In this document: piece after piece, positions 1 through 6,332 of the stretch
Layout of the letters: every line of letters begins with the position of its first letter
Numbering within the stretch: position 1 is the stretch's first letter
Source: an uncultured Sphingomonadaceae bacterium
Lineage (GTDB): Bacteria; Pseudomonadota; Alphaproteobacteria; Sphingomonadales; Sphingomonadaceae
NCBI GenBank assembly: GCA_938016505.1
Contig: CALLWN010000058.1
Location: 1 to 8,507, forward strand
Reading direction: 5' to 3'
DNA length: 8,507 nucleotides
The notes under the pieces: model-generated
What the model was told of the DNA's origin: nothing
What the model saw: only the letters and a program-made list of their open reading frames with translations
The model's database searches: none
Position numbers and translations under genes: made by a program

Positions 1-53
1 AAGTGAATCCGGCGCCGATCCAGCCGTCTCTACAGGCCTGAAGCCGGCTGACC

Positions 54-57
54 GGAG
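54..57 (+). promoter_or_regulatory. Shine-Dalgarno that selects the response-regulator start
   Basis: GGAG at 54-57 lies 9 nt before the ATG at 67 and directly abuts the in-frame ATG at 58. The spacing makes 67 the more plausible initiation codon. The site is short and its use is inferred from spacing alone. Confidence 0.5.
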
Positions 58-66
58 ATGGAGATC

Positions 67-933
67 ATGGGACGCAAGGGCGAGACCGGGCAGCCGGAGA
101 ACGGCCGCGACGCCGAAGTCGCCGACGGGCAGGTGCGGATCGGACCGTCGACCGAGGTGAAGGCTCCGCCAACGCGGGACATGCTCTCGGTGCCAGCGCA
201 ACCCTCGCCGTCCCCGTCCGTCCAGTCCGTGGCGTCCGACGGGGACGCACCGAAGACGACACGGCTGCTGCTCGTCGAGGATGACAGGCTTCTCTCGGAC
301 GTGCTGGCGCGCATGCTCGAGGGTGCCGGCTTCACCGTCTATGTGACCGCGCTCGGCGAAGATGCATTGGAGCTTGCCCGCGCCTACAGGTTCGACGCCG
401 TCCTTCTCGACCTCACCCTCCCCGACCTTCCGGGACAGGCGGTTCTGAAGGGTCTCCGGGCCGGACGGATCGACATGCCGGTCATCATCCTGTCGGGCGA
501 GAGCTCGCTCGCGGTGAAGCTCGAAGGGTTCCAGGAAGGTGCCGACGATTATGTCGTGAAGCCGTTCCACCCCGATGAGCTCCTGGCGCGGGTCAACGCC
601 GTCATCCGCCGATCGCGGGCAGCGGCGCCGACCTCGATCGAGATCGGGCCCCTCACCATCGATTTCAGCGTCCGGCGGGCGAGTGTCGACGGTGTCCCGG
701 TGCCGCTGACCGGCAAGGAGTTCCAGTGCCTTGCCTTCCTCGCCATGCGGCGCGGGACCACGGTCACCAAGGAAATGTTTCTCGCCCACCTCTATGGCGG
801 CCAGGACGAACCCGAGATGAAGATCATCGATGTCTTCATCTGCAAGCTCAGGCGCAAGCTCGCCGAGGCCGGCTGCCCCCCGATCGTCGAGACGGTCTGG
901 GGTCGGGGCTACACGATCCCGAACGAGAGCTAG
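67..933 (+). CDS. CtrA-like OmpR/PhoB-family response regulator with N-terminal extension
   Basis: This is a two-component response regulator, 288 aa from ATG 67. Residues 1-63 are a Gly/Pro/Ser-rich, probably disordered extension with no recognisable domain. The receiver domain (about 64-180) is complete: acidic pocket E71-D72-D73, phospho-acceptor D115 in LLDLTLPD, switch S143 in ILSG, and K165 in VVKPFHPDE. The winged-helix DNA-binding domain (about 192-288) carries LTGKEFQ, KEMFLAHLYGG, EPEMKIIDVFICKLRRKL and ETVWGRGY, which from memory match the master cell-cycle regulator CtrA almost word for word. The receiver also resembles CtrA but is more divergent. CtrA itself normally begins at the receiver (MRVLLIEDD) and is about 230 aa, so this is more likely a paralogue than the canonical protein. 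It ends in IPNES and lacks the Ala-Ala C-terminus needed for ClpXP turnover of Caulobacter CtrA. No histidine kinase is adjacent. The start rests on GGAG at 54-57; the extension keeps GC-rich third positions, which supports its being coding. Confidence 0.93.
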   Translation: MGRKGETGQPENGRDAEVADGQVRIGPSTEVKAPPTRDMLSVPAQPSPSPSVQSVASDGDAPKTTRLLLVEDDRLLSDVLARMLEGAGFTVYVTALGEDALELARAYRFDAVLLDLTLPDLPGQAVLKGLRAGRIDMPVIILSGESSLAVKLEGFQEGADDYVVKPFHPDELLARVNAVIRRSRAAAPTSIEIGPLTIDFSVRRASVDGVPVPLTGKEFQCLAFLAMRRGTTVTKEMFLAHLYGGQDEPEMKIIDVFICKLRRKLAEAGCPPIVETVWGRGYTIPNES

Positions 934-961
934 CCCGAACGAGAGCTAGCCCGAACCAGAG
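918..961. repeat. 16-bp tandem duplication across two convergent stop codons
   Basis: CCCGAACGAGAGCTAG occurs at 918-933 and again, perfectly, at 934-949. A partial third copy with one mismatch (CCCGAACCAGAG) follows at 950-961. Each full unit ends in the palindrome CTAG. The first supplies the TAG stop of the response regulator (931-933, +). The second supplies the stop of the trmJ-type gene (complement of 946-948, -). If one unit is removed, the two genes would end on the same CTAG, one stop on each strand. Confidence 0.95.
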
Positions 962-1665
962 CCGGGAGCCTGGTTGCGGGCAAGCGCGCGGATGACCCCG
1001 CGCAGCGTCCGGATTTCTTCGGCAGTGAAGCGGGCAGCCGAGAGGATCCCGGCGAGCGTGCGCTGGGTCGCCCTTGTCCGCTCGTGCGGGTGGAAATAGC
1101 CGACCGCCTCCAGCGCGGAATTGAGCTGGCCGAGCAGGCCATCGAGATCCGCTGCCGGAGCTGGCACCCGCTCGGGTGAGGCCGGGGGCAGCGCATCGGC
1201 CACATGCCACTCATAGGCGAGGACCAGCACCGCCTGCGCGAGATTGAGGCTGGCAAAGGTCGGCACGGCAGGGATGGTGACAAGCGTCTGCACCATCACG
1301 ATGTCATCGGTTGCAAGTCCGCTGCGTTCGGGGCCGAACAGGATCCCCGCCTTGCCGGTGCTGCAGCGCATGGCGGCAACGGCCTCGCGGGGCGCGCAGA
1401 CCGGCTTGACCAGATCGCGCGGGCGGAAGCTGGTCGCAAAGGTCAGCTCGCAGTCGGCGAGCGCTTCGGCGACGGTTTCGAAGACGCGGGCAGTGTCGAG
1501 CAGATGGTCTGCGCCGGCCGCAGGGGGACCGGCGTCAGGGTTCGGCCAGCCGTCGCGCGGGGCAACCAGGCGAAGGTCCGAAAGGCCGAAATTCGCCATC
1601 GCCCGGGCCACCATGCCGATGTTCATGCCAAGCTGCGGGCGGACGAGGATGATTGCAGGCTCCAT
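946..1665 (-). CDS. trmJ: TrmJ-type tRNA (cytidine/uridine-2'-O-)-methyltransferase, SPOUT/SpoU superfamily
   Basis: This 239-aa enzyme is predicted to transfer a methyl group from S-adenosylmethionine to the ribose 2'-OH of a tRNA nucleoside; TrmJ modifies position 32 of the anticodon loop. The three SPOUT motifs are present: NIGMVARAM at residues 15-23 after IILVRPQLG, LFGPERSGL at 109-117, and IPAVPTFASLNLAQAV at 131-146, which together form the trefoil-knot cofactor site. A helical C-terminal extension (about 174-230, including TAEEIRTLRGVIRAL) fits the TrmJ subfamily. The length is normal. A strong ribosome binding site (AGGAGG, complement of 1671-1676) sits 5 nt before the ATG at 1663-1665, so the start is secure. 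The gene is convergent with the response regulator and divergent from lnt. The exact tRNA target cannot be read from sequence, and another SpoU-type RNA methyltransferase specificity is possible. Its product consumes the SAM made by nearby metK, but that proximity need not be functional. Confidence 0.92.
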   Translation of the reverse strand: MEPAIILVRPQLGMNIGMVARAMANFGLSDLRLVAPRDGWPNPDAGPPAAGADHLLDTARVFETVAEALADCELTFATSFRPRDLVKPVCAPREAVAAMRCSTGKAGILFGPERSGLATDDIVMVQTLVTIPAVPTFASLNLAQAVLVLAYEWHVADALPPASPERVPAPAADLDGLLGQLNSALEAVGYFHPHERTRATQRTLAGILSAARFTAEEIRTLRGVIRALARNQAPGSGSG

Positions 1666-1757
1666 CCCGCCCTCCTGCCGGCTGCGCCTGCCGCATGCAA
1701 ACTCCGGCGGCTGAGGCCCGCCTGCACGCCTGTTGGCGCGATCCCCTGCGTGGCGCT

Positions 1758-1761
1758 AGGG
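1758..1761 (+). promoter_or_regulatory. Shine-Dalgarno supporting a GTG start for lnt
   Basis: AGGG at 1758-1761 lies 8 nt before GTG 1770-1772. Neither of the more upstream in-frame candidates (TTG 1653, ATG 1695) has a purine-rich site at a useful distance. This is the main reason for choosing GTG as the lnt start. Confidence 0.45.
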
Positions 1762-1769
1762 CAACCGGC

Positions 1770-3335
1770 GTGCACCAGGCCTCTCCATCCGTTCCGGCGC
1801 GCTCCTGGTCCGGCCGGCTGCTTGCAGGATGGCAGTGGATGCTGGCACCGGCCGCAGGCACTGCCACTGCACTGGCCTTTCCACCCCATGATCTCTGGCC
1901 GGCTGCCCTGGCCGGCCACGCGGCGCTGTTCCTCCTGCTGCTCCGCCAGCCGCGAGGAAGGGCCTTCGCGCTCGGCTTCGGATTCGGCGCCGGGCAGTTC
2001 CTCCTCGGGCTGGGATGGCTTGCCAAGGCCTTCACCTACCAGTCGGCAATGCCCGCCTGGTTCGGGCATGTCGCCCATGTCGGGCTTTCCCTGTTTCTGG
2101 CGCTGTTTCCAGCCGCGGGGGCGTGGGTGGCACGACGGCTGGCGGAAAGGCCGTTGCCGCTTGCGCTCGCAGTTGCCGGGTGCCTTACCCTGGCGGAGCT
2201 GCTGCGCGGCTGGCTGTTCACCGGTTTCCCGTGGAACCCGTCTGGGCTCGCACTGCTGCCGTTGCCCGGCGTGCGTGATGCGGCAGCGGTCATCGGCGCT
2301 GACGGGCTGTCGGGGCTCCTCATCCTTGCCTCGACTGCAGTCGCGCTCGCCGCGACCGGCCAGTGGCGCGCCGCTCTCACGGTGGGGCTGGTTGCAGCGC
2401 TGCTCCTGCTCCCCGGTGTCGCCCGCCTCCGGCTCGAACCGCCTCCGCCCGGCCCGTCGCTCGTCATGCTGGTCCAGCCGAACAGCAGCCAGGCCGAGAA
2501 GCACGGCGACAGGGGAACCGAACGGCACCTGCTCGCCCATGTCGAGGCGACCGAGGCCGCGCTCGCGGCGCTGGGCGACGCGGAGCGCGCCAGGCTCCGC
2601 GCCATCGTCTGGCCGGAAGGCGCGATCGAGTTTCCGCCCGACGAGAACCCCTGGGTTTCCCGCCTTGTCACCCGCGCGCTGCCGGATGGCGCCTTTCTGC
2701 TCACCGGCGGGATCAAGGCCGAACGGGACTTGGCAGGCGAGGCGGTTGCGATCCGCAACAGCCTGTTCGCGCTGGATTCGACCGGCCGCATCGTCAATCG
2801 CTATGACAAGGCCCATCTGGTGCCGGGCGGGGAATATCTGCCGCTTCGGGCCATTGCCGAGCCGCTGGGGCTGGCGCGGCTGGTTCCGGGCACGATCGAC
2901 TTCTGGCCTGGCGAAGGCCCGAAGACGGTTCGTCTGCCGGGGCTGCCGGCCTATGGCGCTGCCATCTGCTACGAGATCATCTTCGCGGGGCGAGTGGTCG
3001 ACCGCAGCGACCGGCCTCGGATGATCGTCACCGTCTCTTCCGATGCGTGGTTCGGGCCGGCCGGGCCGCCGCAGCATTTCGCGCTGGCGCGGCTGCGCGC
3101 GCTCGAGGAGGGGCTGCCGGTCCTCCGCGTGACCCCCACCGGGATCACCGGGGTGATCGACGCCCGCGGCCGGATCGTCGATCGGCTGCCAATCGGGACT
3201 GCGGGCAGCATCCTCGCTGCTGTGCCGCAGCCGCTGCCTGCCACGCTGTTCGCCCGGTTCGGCCAGCTTGTGCCGATCGGGCTTGCGCTTGGGCTCTGCC
3301 TGGCGGGGGCGGGTGCTCAACGCAGATTCACATAA
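1770..3335 (+). CDS. lnt: Apolipoprotein N-acyltransferase
   Basis: Lnt is an inner-membrane enzyme that N-acylates the lipidated N-terminal cysteine of apolipoproteins with a fatty acid from a phospholipid, the last step of lipoprotein maturation. From GTG 1770 the protein is 521 aa, the usual size. The N-terminal half (about residues 20-220) is a series of hydrophobic membrane segments, including the AFPPHDLWP start typical of the family. The C-terminal half is a periplasmic nitrilase-like domain with an intact Glu-Lys-Cys triad: E283 in WPEGAIEFP, K347 in RYDKAHLVPGGEYLPLR, and C400 in GAAICYEIIF. E355 matches the extra conserved glutamate after the lysine. A last hydrophobic stretch near residues 492-514 closes the protein. 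The frame is open back to TTG 1653, but that start would overlap the divergent trmJ start and add 39 Cys/Arg/Pro-rich residues unlike an Lnt N-terminus. ATG 1695 is possible but has no ribosome binding site. metK follows after 54 nt and may be co-transcribed. Confidence 0.96.
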   Translation: MHQASPSVPARSWSGRLLAGWQWMLAPAAGTATALAFPPHDLWPAALAGHAALFLLLLRQPRGRAFALGFGFGAGQFLLGLGWLAKAFTYQSAMPAWFGHVAHVGLSLFLALFPAAGAWVARRLAERPLPLALAVAGCLTLAELLRGWLFTGFPWNPSGLALLPLPGVRDAAAVIGADGLSGLLILASTAVALAATGQWRAALTVGLVAALLLLPGVARLRLEPPPPGPSLVMLVQPNSSQAEKHGDRGTERHLLAHVEATEAALAALGDAERARLRAIVWPEGAIEFPPDENPWVSRLVTRALPDGAFLLTGGIKAERDLAGEAVAIRNSLFALDSTGRIVNRYDKAHLVPGGEYLPLRAIAEPLGLARLVPGTIDFWPGEGPKTVRLPGLPAYGAAICYEIIFAGRVVDRSDRPRMIVTVSSDAWFGPAGPPQHFALARLRALEEGLPVLRVTPTGITGVIDARGRIVDRLPIGTAGSILAAVPQPLPATLFARFGQLVPIGLALGLCLAGAGAQRRFT

Positions 3336-3336
3336 A

Positions 3337-3397
3337 CGAACCTTTAAGTCCCTTGCCATGGCGCGGATGACCGGCTAGCGCCCGCCGCCATGGTTCG
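3337..3397 (+). promoter_or_regulatory. Candidate structured metK leader (possible translational control element)
   Basis: The 54-nt leader and the first metK codons contain several complementary pairs. CGAACC (3337-3342) pairs with GGTTCG (3392-3397), which overlaps the last base of the start codon. GGCGC (3360-3364) pairs with GCGCC (3378-3382), forming a hairpin. CCATGGCG (3356-3363) pairs with CGCCATGG (3386-3393) and would bury the start codon; this fold excludes the other two. An unpaired pyrimidine-rich segment (TTTAAGTCCCTTGCC) lies between the outer stem and the hairpin. There is no Shine-Dalgarno sequence before the metK ATG. SAM-sensing riboswitches precede metK in some bacteria, but I cannot match this leader to a known class. 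Short complementary words are common in GC-rich DNA, so function is an inference. Confidence 0.3.
3358..3378 (+). other. Possible six-codon upstream ORF (MARMTG) before metK
   Basis: ATG 3358 opens ATG-GCG-CGG-ATG-ACC-GGC-TAG, a six-residue peptide with two methionines. It ends 11 nt before the metK ATG in a different frame. Its start lies inside a segment that can pair with the metK start. It lacks a recognisable Shine-Dalgarno sequence, as metK does, so translation is uncertain. It could be a chance ORF, a translational-coupling device or a leader peptide. Confidence 0.25.
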
Positions 3398-4577
3398 CAC
3401 TCATTTCACCTTCACCTCCGAATCCGTCTCCGAGGGTCACCCCGACAAGGTGGCGGACCAGATCTCCGATGCGGTCGTCGATCTGTTCCTGTCGCGCGAT
3501 CCTGTCGCGCGGGTCGCCTGCGAGACGCTCGTGACCACCCAGCGCATCGTGCTGGCGGGTGAAGTGCGGTGCAACCCGGAGGTGTTCCCGACGATCGCGG
3601 AAATCCAGGACGCGGCGCGGGCAACGGTTCGCCGGATCGGCTATGAGCAGCATGGCTTCCACTGGCAGACCGCCGATTTTGCCTGCCACCTCCATGGCCA
3701 GTCGGCGCACATCGCAATGGGCGTCGACGAAAGCGGCAACAAGGACGAGGGCGCCGGCGACCAGGGCATCATGTTCGGCTACGCAACCGACGAGACGCCC
3801 GACCTGATGCCGGCCACGCTCTATTATTCCCACCGGATCCTCGAGCGGCTGGCGCACGACCGCCATGCCCGCGTGGTCGACTTCCTCGAGCCGGATGCTA
3901 AGAGCCAGGTCACTCTGGCCTACGAGAATGAGCGGCCGGTGGGCGCAACTGCGCTCGTCGTCTCCACCCAGCACACCAGGGAATTTTCGAGCGACGCCGG
4001 GCAGAAGCGCCTGAGGGACTATGTGATGACGGTGCTCGAGGAGGTGCTGCCGAAGGGCTGGCTTCCCGCCGATTCGTCAAAGATCTACGTCAACCCGACC
4101 GGCCTGTTCGAGATCGGCGGCCCGGATGGTGACGCCGGGCTGACTGGCCGCAAGATCATCGTCGACACCTATGGCGGAGCGTCGCCGCATGGCGGCGGCG
4201 CCTTCTCCGGCAAGGACCCGACCAAGGTCGACCGTTCGGCCGCCTATGTCGCGCGCTACCTTGCCAAGAACATCGTCGCAGCCGGGCTGGCCCGCCGGGT
4301 GACGATCCAGCTCTCCTACGCCATCGGGGTGGCCGAGCCGCTGTCGATCCTGGTCGACACCCACGGCACCGGGACGGTCGCCGAGGACCGGATCGAAGCC
4401 GCCCTGCCCCGTCTTGTCAGGCTGACGCCCAAGGGCATCCGCACGCATCTCGGCCTCAACCGGCCGATCTACGAGCGGACCGCCGCCTACGGTCACTTCG
4501 GTCGGACCCCCGACGCCGAAGGCGGCTTCAGCTGGGAGCGGACCGATCTGGTCGAGGCGCTGAAGGCCGAGATCTGA
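3390..4577 (+). CDS. metK: S-adenosylmethionine synthase (methionine adenosyltransferase)
   Basis: MetK makes S-adenosylmethionine from methionine and ATP in the cytoplasm, releasing phosphate and pyrophosphate; it is essential in most bacteria. The protein is 395 aa, a standard length. Family signatures are all intact: [20 protein letters not shown] at residues 7-26 (His17 and Asp19 at the ATP/Mg site), [16 protein letters not shown] at 121-136, [10 protein letters not shown] at 261-270, and [15 protein letters not shown] at 272-286. The start at 3390 gives the expected [13 protein letters not shown]-terminus despite the lack of a Shine-Dalgarno sequence, which makes the leader worth attention. 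The gene follows lnt in the same direction. In sphingomonads, as I recall, trmB often comes after metK; here the convergent argB takes that place. A hairpin just past the stop could end transcription. Confidence 0.99.
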   Translation: MVRTHFTFTSESVSEGHPDKVADQISDAVVDLFLSRDPVARVACETLVTTQRIVLAGEVRCNPEVFPTIAEIQDAARATVRRIGYEQHGFHWQTADFACHLHGQSAHIAMGVDESGNKDEGAGDQGIMFGYATDETPDLMPATLYYSHRILERLAHDRHARVVDFLEPDAKSQVTLAYENERPVGATALVVSTQHTREFSSDAGQKRLRDYVMTVLEEVLPKGWLPADSSKIYVNPTGLFEIGGPDGDAGLTGRKIIVDTYGGASPHGGGAFSGKDPTKVDRSAAYVARYLAKNIVAAGLARRVTIQLSYAIGVAEPLSILVDTHGTGTVAEDRIEAALPRLVRLTPKGIRTHLGLNRPIYERTAAYGHFGRTPDAEGGFSWERTDLVEALKAEI

Positions 4578-4589
4578 CCCTCGGCCAGT

Positions 4590-4619
4590 GACGCGCGGCT
4601 CCGTTGGCGGAGTCGCGTC
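4590..4619 (+). terminator. Strong hairpin after metK, without a T-tract
   Basis: GACGCG (4590-4595) pairs with CGCGTC (4614-4619), and CTCCG (4599-4603) with CGGAG (4608-4612), around a TTGG loop, with a small internal asymmetry (4596-4598 against 4613). It begins 13 nt after the metK stop. No run of T follows on the + strand, and none appears on the minus-strand side either. It may be a 3'-end stabilising or Rho-assisted structure between convergent genes rather than a classical intrinsic terminator. Confidence 0.5.
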
Positions 4620-4645
4620 GCAGCGATCGCCCGCAGCGATCGCCC
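4620..4645. repeat. Perfect tandem 13-bp repeat in the metK-argB gap
   Basis: GCAGCGATCGCCC is present twice back to back, at 4620-4632 and 4633-4645, immediately after the hairpin. Each unit contains the palindrome GCGATCGC. The two units together occupy about a quarter of the noncoding gap between the convergent metK and argB genes. Confidence 0.9.
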
Positions 4646-4674
4646 CAGGTCTTGGCGGGTGGCCCGCCGCGCTT

Positions 4675-5598
4675 TCAGGTCGAACGCCGCACCAGAGTGC
4701 CTGCGCCCTCGCGCGTGAAGATCTCGAGGAGCATTGCGTGCGGCACCCGGCCGTCGAGAATGACGGCGGCATCCACGCCACCTGCAACTGCGGCCACGCA
4801 GGTCTCGAGCTTGGGGATCATGCCACCGGAAATCGTGCCATCGGCCACAAGCTCGGCCACACGGTCGGGCGAAAGATCGGTGAGGAGCTCGCCCGTCTTT
4901 GCGAGCACGCCGGGCACATCGGTCAGGAGAAACAGCCGCGCCGCGCCGACGGCTGCTGCGACCGCGCCGGCCATGGTGTCGGCATTGATGTTGTAGGTGG
5001 CGCCATCCCGCCCGGCGGCGATCGGGGCGATCACGGGAATGAGGTCGGCCGCGGTCAGCACGTCGAGGACGGTCCGGTCCACCTCTGCCGGCTCACCGAC
5101 GAAACCGAGGTCGACCGCCTGCTCGATCAGCGAGTCCGGATCGCGCCGACTGCGGCTGAGCTTCTCGGCGATGACGAGGCCCGAGTCCTTGCCCGAGAGA
5201 CCGACCGCGCGACCGCCGGCCTGGGCGATCCAGGTCACCAGTTCCTTGTTGATCGCCGACAGCACCATTTCGGCCACCTCGGCAGTCGCTGCGTCGGTCA
5301 CGCGAAGGCCATCGACAAACCGGCTCTCGTGCCCGAGGCGCTTCAGCATGGCGCCGATCTGCGGGCCGCCACCATGGACGACGATGGGCCGCACGCCGAC
5401 GGCCTCGAGAAGGACGATATCCTCGGCAAAGTCGCGGGCAAGCGCCGGATCGCCCATGGCGTGCCCGCCATATTTCACCACGAAACTCTTGCCGCGGTAG
5501 CGCTGCAGATAGGGCAGCGCCTCGACCAGCGTCTCGGCCTTGGCGAGCATGGCAGGATCCGGGGCAGCGGACGGGCGGGCATGCGGCTTCACCGGCAT
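4675..5598 (-). CDS. argB: Acetylglutamate kinase
   Basis: ArgB phosphorylates N-acetyl-L-glutamate with ATP, the second step of the acetylated arginine pathway, in the cytoplasm. The 307-aa product has the amino-acid-kinase fold with its usual marks: VVKYGGHAM at residues 40-48 (phosphate-binding Lys and Gly-Gly), [10 protein letters not shown] at 73-82, LSGKDSG at 134-140, NINADTMAG at 203-211, LLTDVPGVL at 224-232, and GGMIPKLE at 258-265. An N-terminal helix before the kinase core (about 15-35) and the C-terminal [15 protein letters not shown] segment are features of hexameric, arginine-inhibited enzymes, so feedback inhibition by arginine is likely. The start MPVKPHARP at 5598 is preceded by CAAGGCG (AAGG about 8 nt upstream). 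The frame stays open far upstream, to 6285, but that part is antisense to the DUF937 gene and is Pro/Ser-rich noise, so it is excluded. The gene is convergent with metK and divergent from DUF937. No other arg gene is in the window. Confidence 0.97.
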   Translation of the reverse strand: MPVKPHARPSAAPDPAMLAKAETLVEALPYLQRYRGKSFVVKYGGHAMGDPALARDFAEDIVLLEAVGVRPIVVHGGGPQIGAMLKRLGHESRFVDGLRVTDAATAEVAEMVLSAINKELVTWIAQAGGRAVGLSGKDSGLVIAEKLSRSRRDPDSLIEQAVDLGFVGEPAEVDRTVLDVLTAADLIPVIAPIAAGRDGATYNINADTMAGAVAAAVGAARLFLLTDVPGVLAKTGELLTDLSPDRVAELVADGTISGGMIPKLETCVAAVAGGVDAAVILDGRVPHAMLLEIFTREGAGTLVRRST

Positions 5599-5667
5599 GG
5601 CTGCGCCTTGGCAGGCCGGGCCGGGGAAGGAAAGGGAATGTTGGGCGAGGACACCATGCCGGTCGCA

Positions 5668-5696
5668 TTGCCAGTCCGCCAGGCAAAGGCTATCGC
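5668..5696 (+). promoter_or_regulatory. Candidate sigma70-type promoter for the DUF937 gene
   Basis: TTGCCA (5668-5673) and TATCGC (5691-5696) are separated by exactly 17 bp. The -35 box matches TTGACA at five of six positions; the -10 box is poor. Transcription would begin near 5703, giving a very short leader that starts around the ribosome binding site. The location, in the 118-bp gap between divergent argB and DUF937, suits a promoter. Confidence 0.3.
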
Positions 5697-5716
5697 AGCG
5701 CCGGGAGGCACGACCC

Positions 5717-6307
5717 ATGCAGCATTTGATCAATGCCCTCGGCGGTCCGGCGGGGATCGCCGCGATGGCCCGCGAGCTCGGGGGCAGCGAGGGGATGGTG
5801 GAAAAAGGGGCGGTTGCCCTTCTTCCCGCCGTGCTTGGCGGTTTCAAGCAACAGGCCGCAGCCCAGCCCGACGGGCTGGCCGGGCTGGTCGGCATGCTCG
5901 GGAACATGGGTGGTGGCGGCCTCCTCGATGCCGTCCTCTCGCCCCAGCCCACGCCGGTTGAACAGGGCAATGCGGTGCTCGGGCAGATCTTCGGCTTGGA
6001 GGATGTGTCGCGCACGCTCGCCCAACAGGCTGCCGGCCAGACCGGCATCAGCGCTGATCTTCTCAAGCGGATGCTGCCCATGATTGCGATGGCGGCGGCC
6101 GGCTTCATCGCGAAGCAGGCCTCGGCGGAACCGGCAGGTGACGGCATCGGCGGGGGCAGCAGCGGGGGTCTCCTCGGCTCGGTCGTCTCGGCGCTGACGG
6201 GCGGCAGGCCGCAAGGCGGTGGCGGGCTCGGGGGCATCGCCCGGCTCATCGACCTGGACGGTGACGGCAATCCGCTCAACGACAACCTGCGGATGGTGAA
6301 ACGCTAG
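5717..6307 (+). CDS. DUF937-family protein of unknown function with a C-terminal calcium-loop-like motif
   Basis: This 196-aa protein appears to belong to the DUF937 (YidB-like) group, whose biochemical role is not established. Residues 1-130 contain the Ala/Gly/Leu-rich helices typical of the family: an N-terminal [19 protein letters not shown] segment, a [17 protein letters not shown] segment, and a later [21 protein letters not shown] helix. Gly-rich linkers lie around 64-68, 141-153 and 162-173. The C-terminus holds [12 protein letters not shown] (179-190), an EF-hand/dockerin-like loop with Asp at positions 1, 3 and 5, often seen at the end of DUF937 proteins. No signal peptide is evident, and the hydrophobic helix near 118-131 is too Ala/Met-rich to call a membrane segment confidently. 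ATG 5717 is chosen because GGGAGG at 5703-5708 lies 8 nt upstream; the frame is open further back but without such a site. The GH1 gene follows after 25 nt, so co-transcription is likely, though no shared function is known. Confidence 0.85.
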   Translation: MQHLINALGGPAGIAAMARELGGSEGMVEKGAVALLPAVLGGFKQQAAAQPDGLAGLVGMLGNMGGGGLLDAVLSPQPTPVEQGNAVLGQIFGLEDVSRTLAQQAAGQTGISADLLKRMLPMIAMAAAGFIAKQASAEPAGDGIGGGSSGGLLGSVVSALTGGRPQGGGGLGGIARLIDLDGDGNPLNDNLRMVKR

Positions 6308-6332
6308 ACGGGTTCCGACGGACCTGCGGGCG

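Noticed and set aside
58..60. ATG 58 as start of the response regulator
   Set aside because: The GGAG Shine-Dalgarno directly abuts it, leaving no spacing. ATG 67, nine bases past the site, fits better. The difference is only three residues.
1204..3024. 606-codon open frame on the + strand across trmJ and lnt
   Set aside because: It runs antisense to trmJ and then out of frame over lnt. Its product is a low-complexity Arg/Ser/Pro/Cys mix with no domain, as expected from GC-rich shadow frames.
3344..3347. TTAA before metK as half of a CtrA binding site
   Set aside because: The second TTAA expected seven bases later is absent, so the site does not meet the consensus.
1623..3359. 578-codon open frame on the - strand opposite lnt
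   Set aside because: The predicted protein is Arg/Gln/Glu/Pro-rich without recognisable motifs, while the + strand encodes a complete Lnt with its catalytic triad. It is a GC-bias artefact.
4620..4645. GCGATCGC palindromes as cyanobacterial HIP1 elements
   Set aside because: The octamer matches, but the gene content is alphaproteobacterial and I noticed only the two copies within this tandem repeat, so the resemblance is probably chance.
4588..5961. 457-codon open frame on the + strand opposite argB
   Set aside because: It is His/Gly/Asp/Arg-rich noise antisense to a clearly functional argB.
5599..6285. N-terminal extension of argB to an upstream ATG at 6285
   Set aside because: The added part is Pro/Ser/Ala noise antisense to the DUF937 gene. 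ArgB homologues begin near MPVKP, and a ribosome site precedes ATG 5598.
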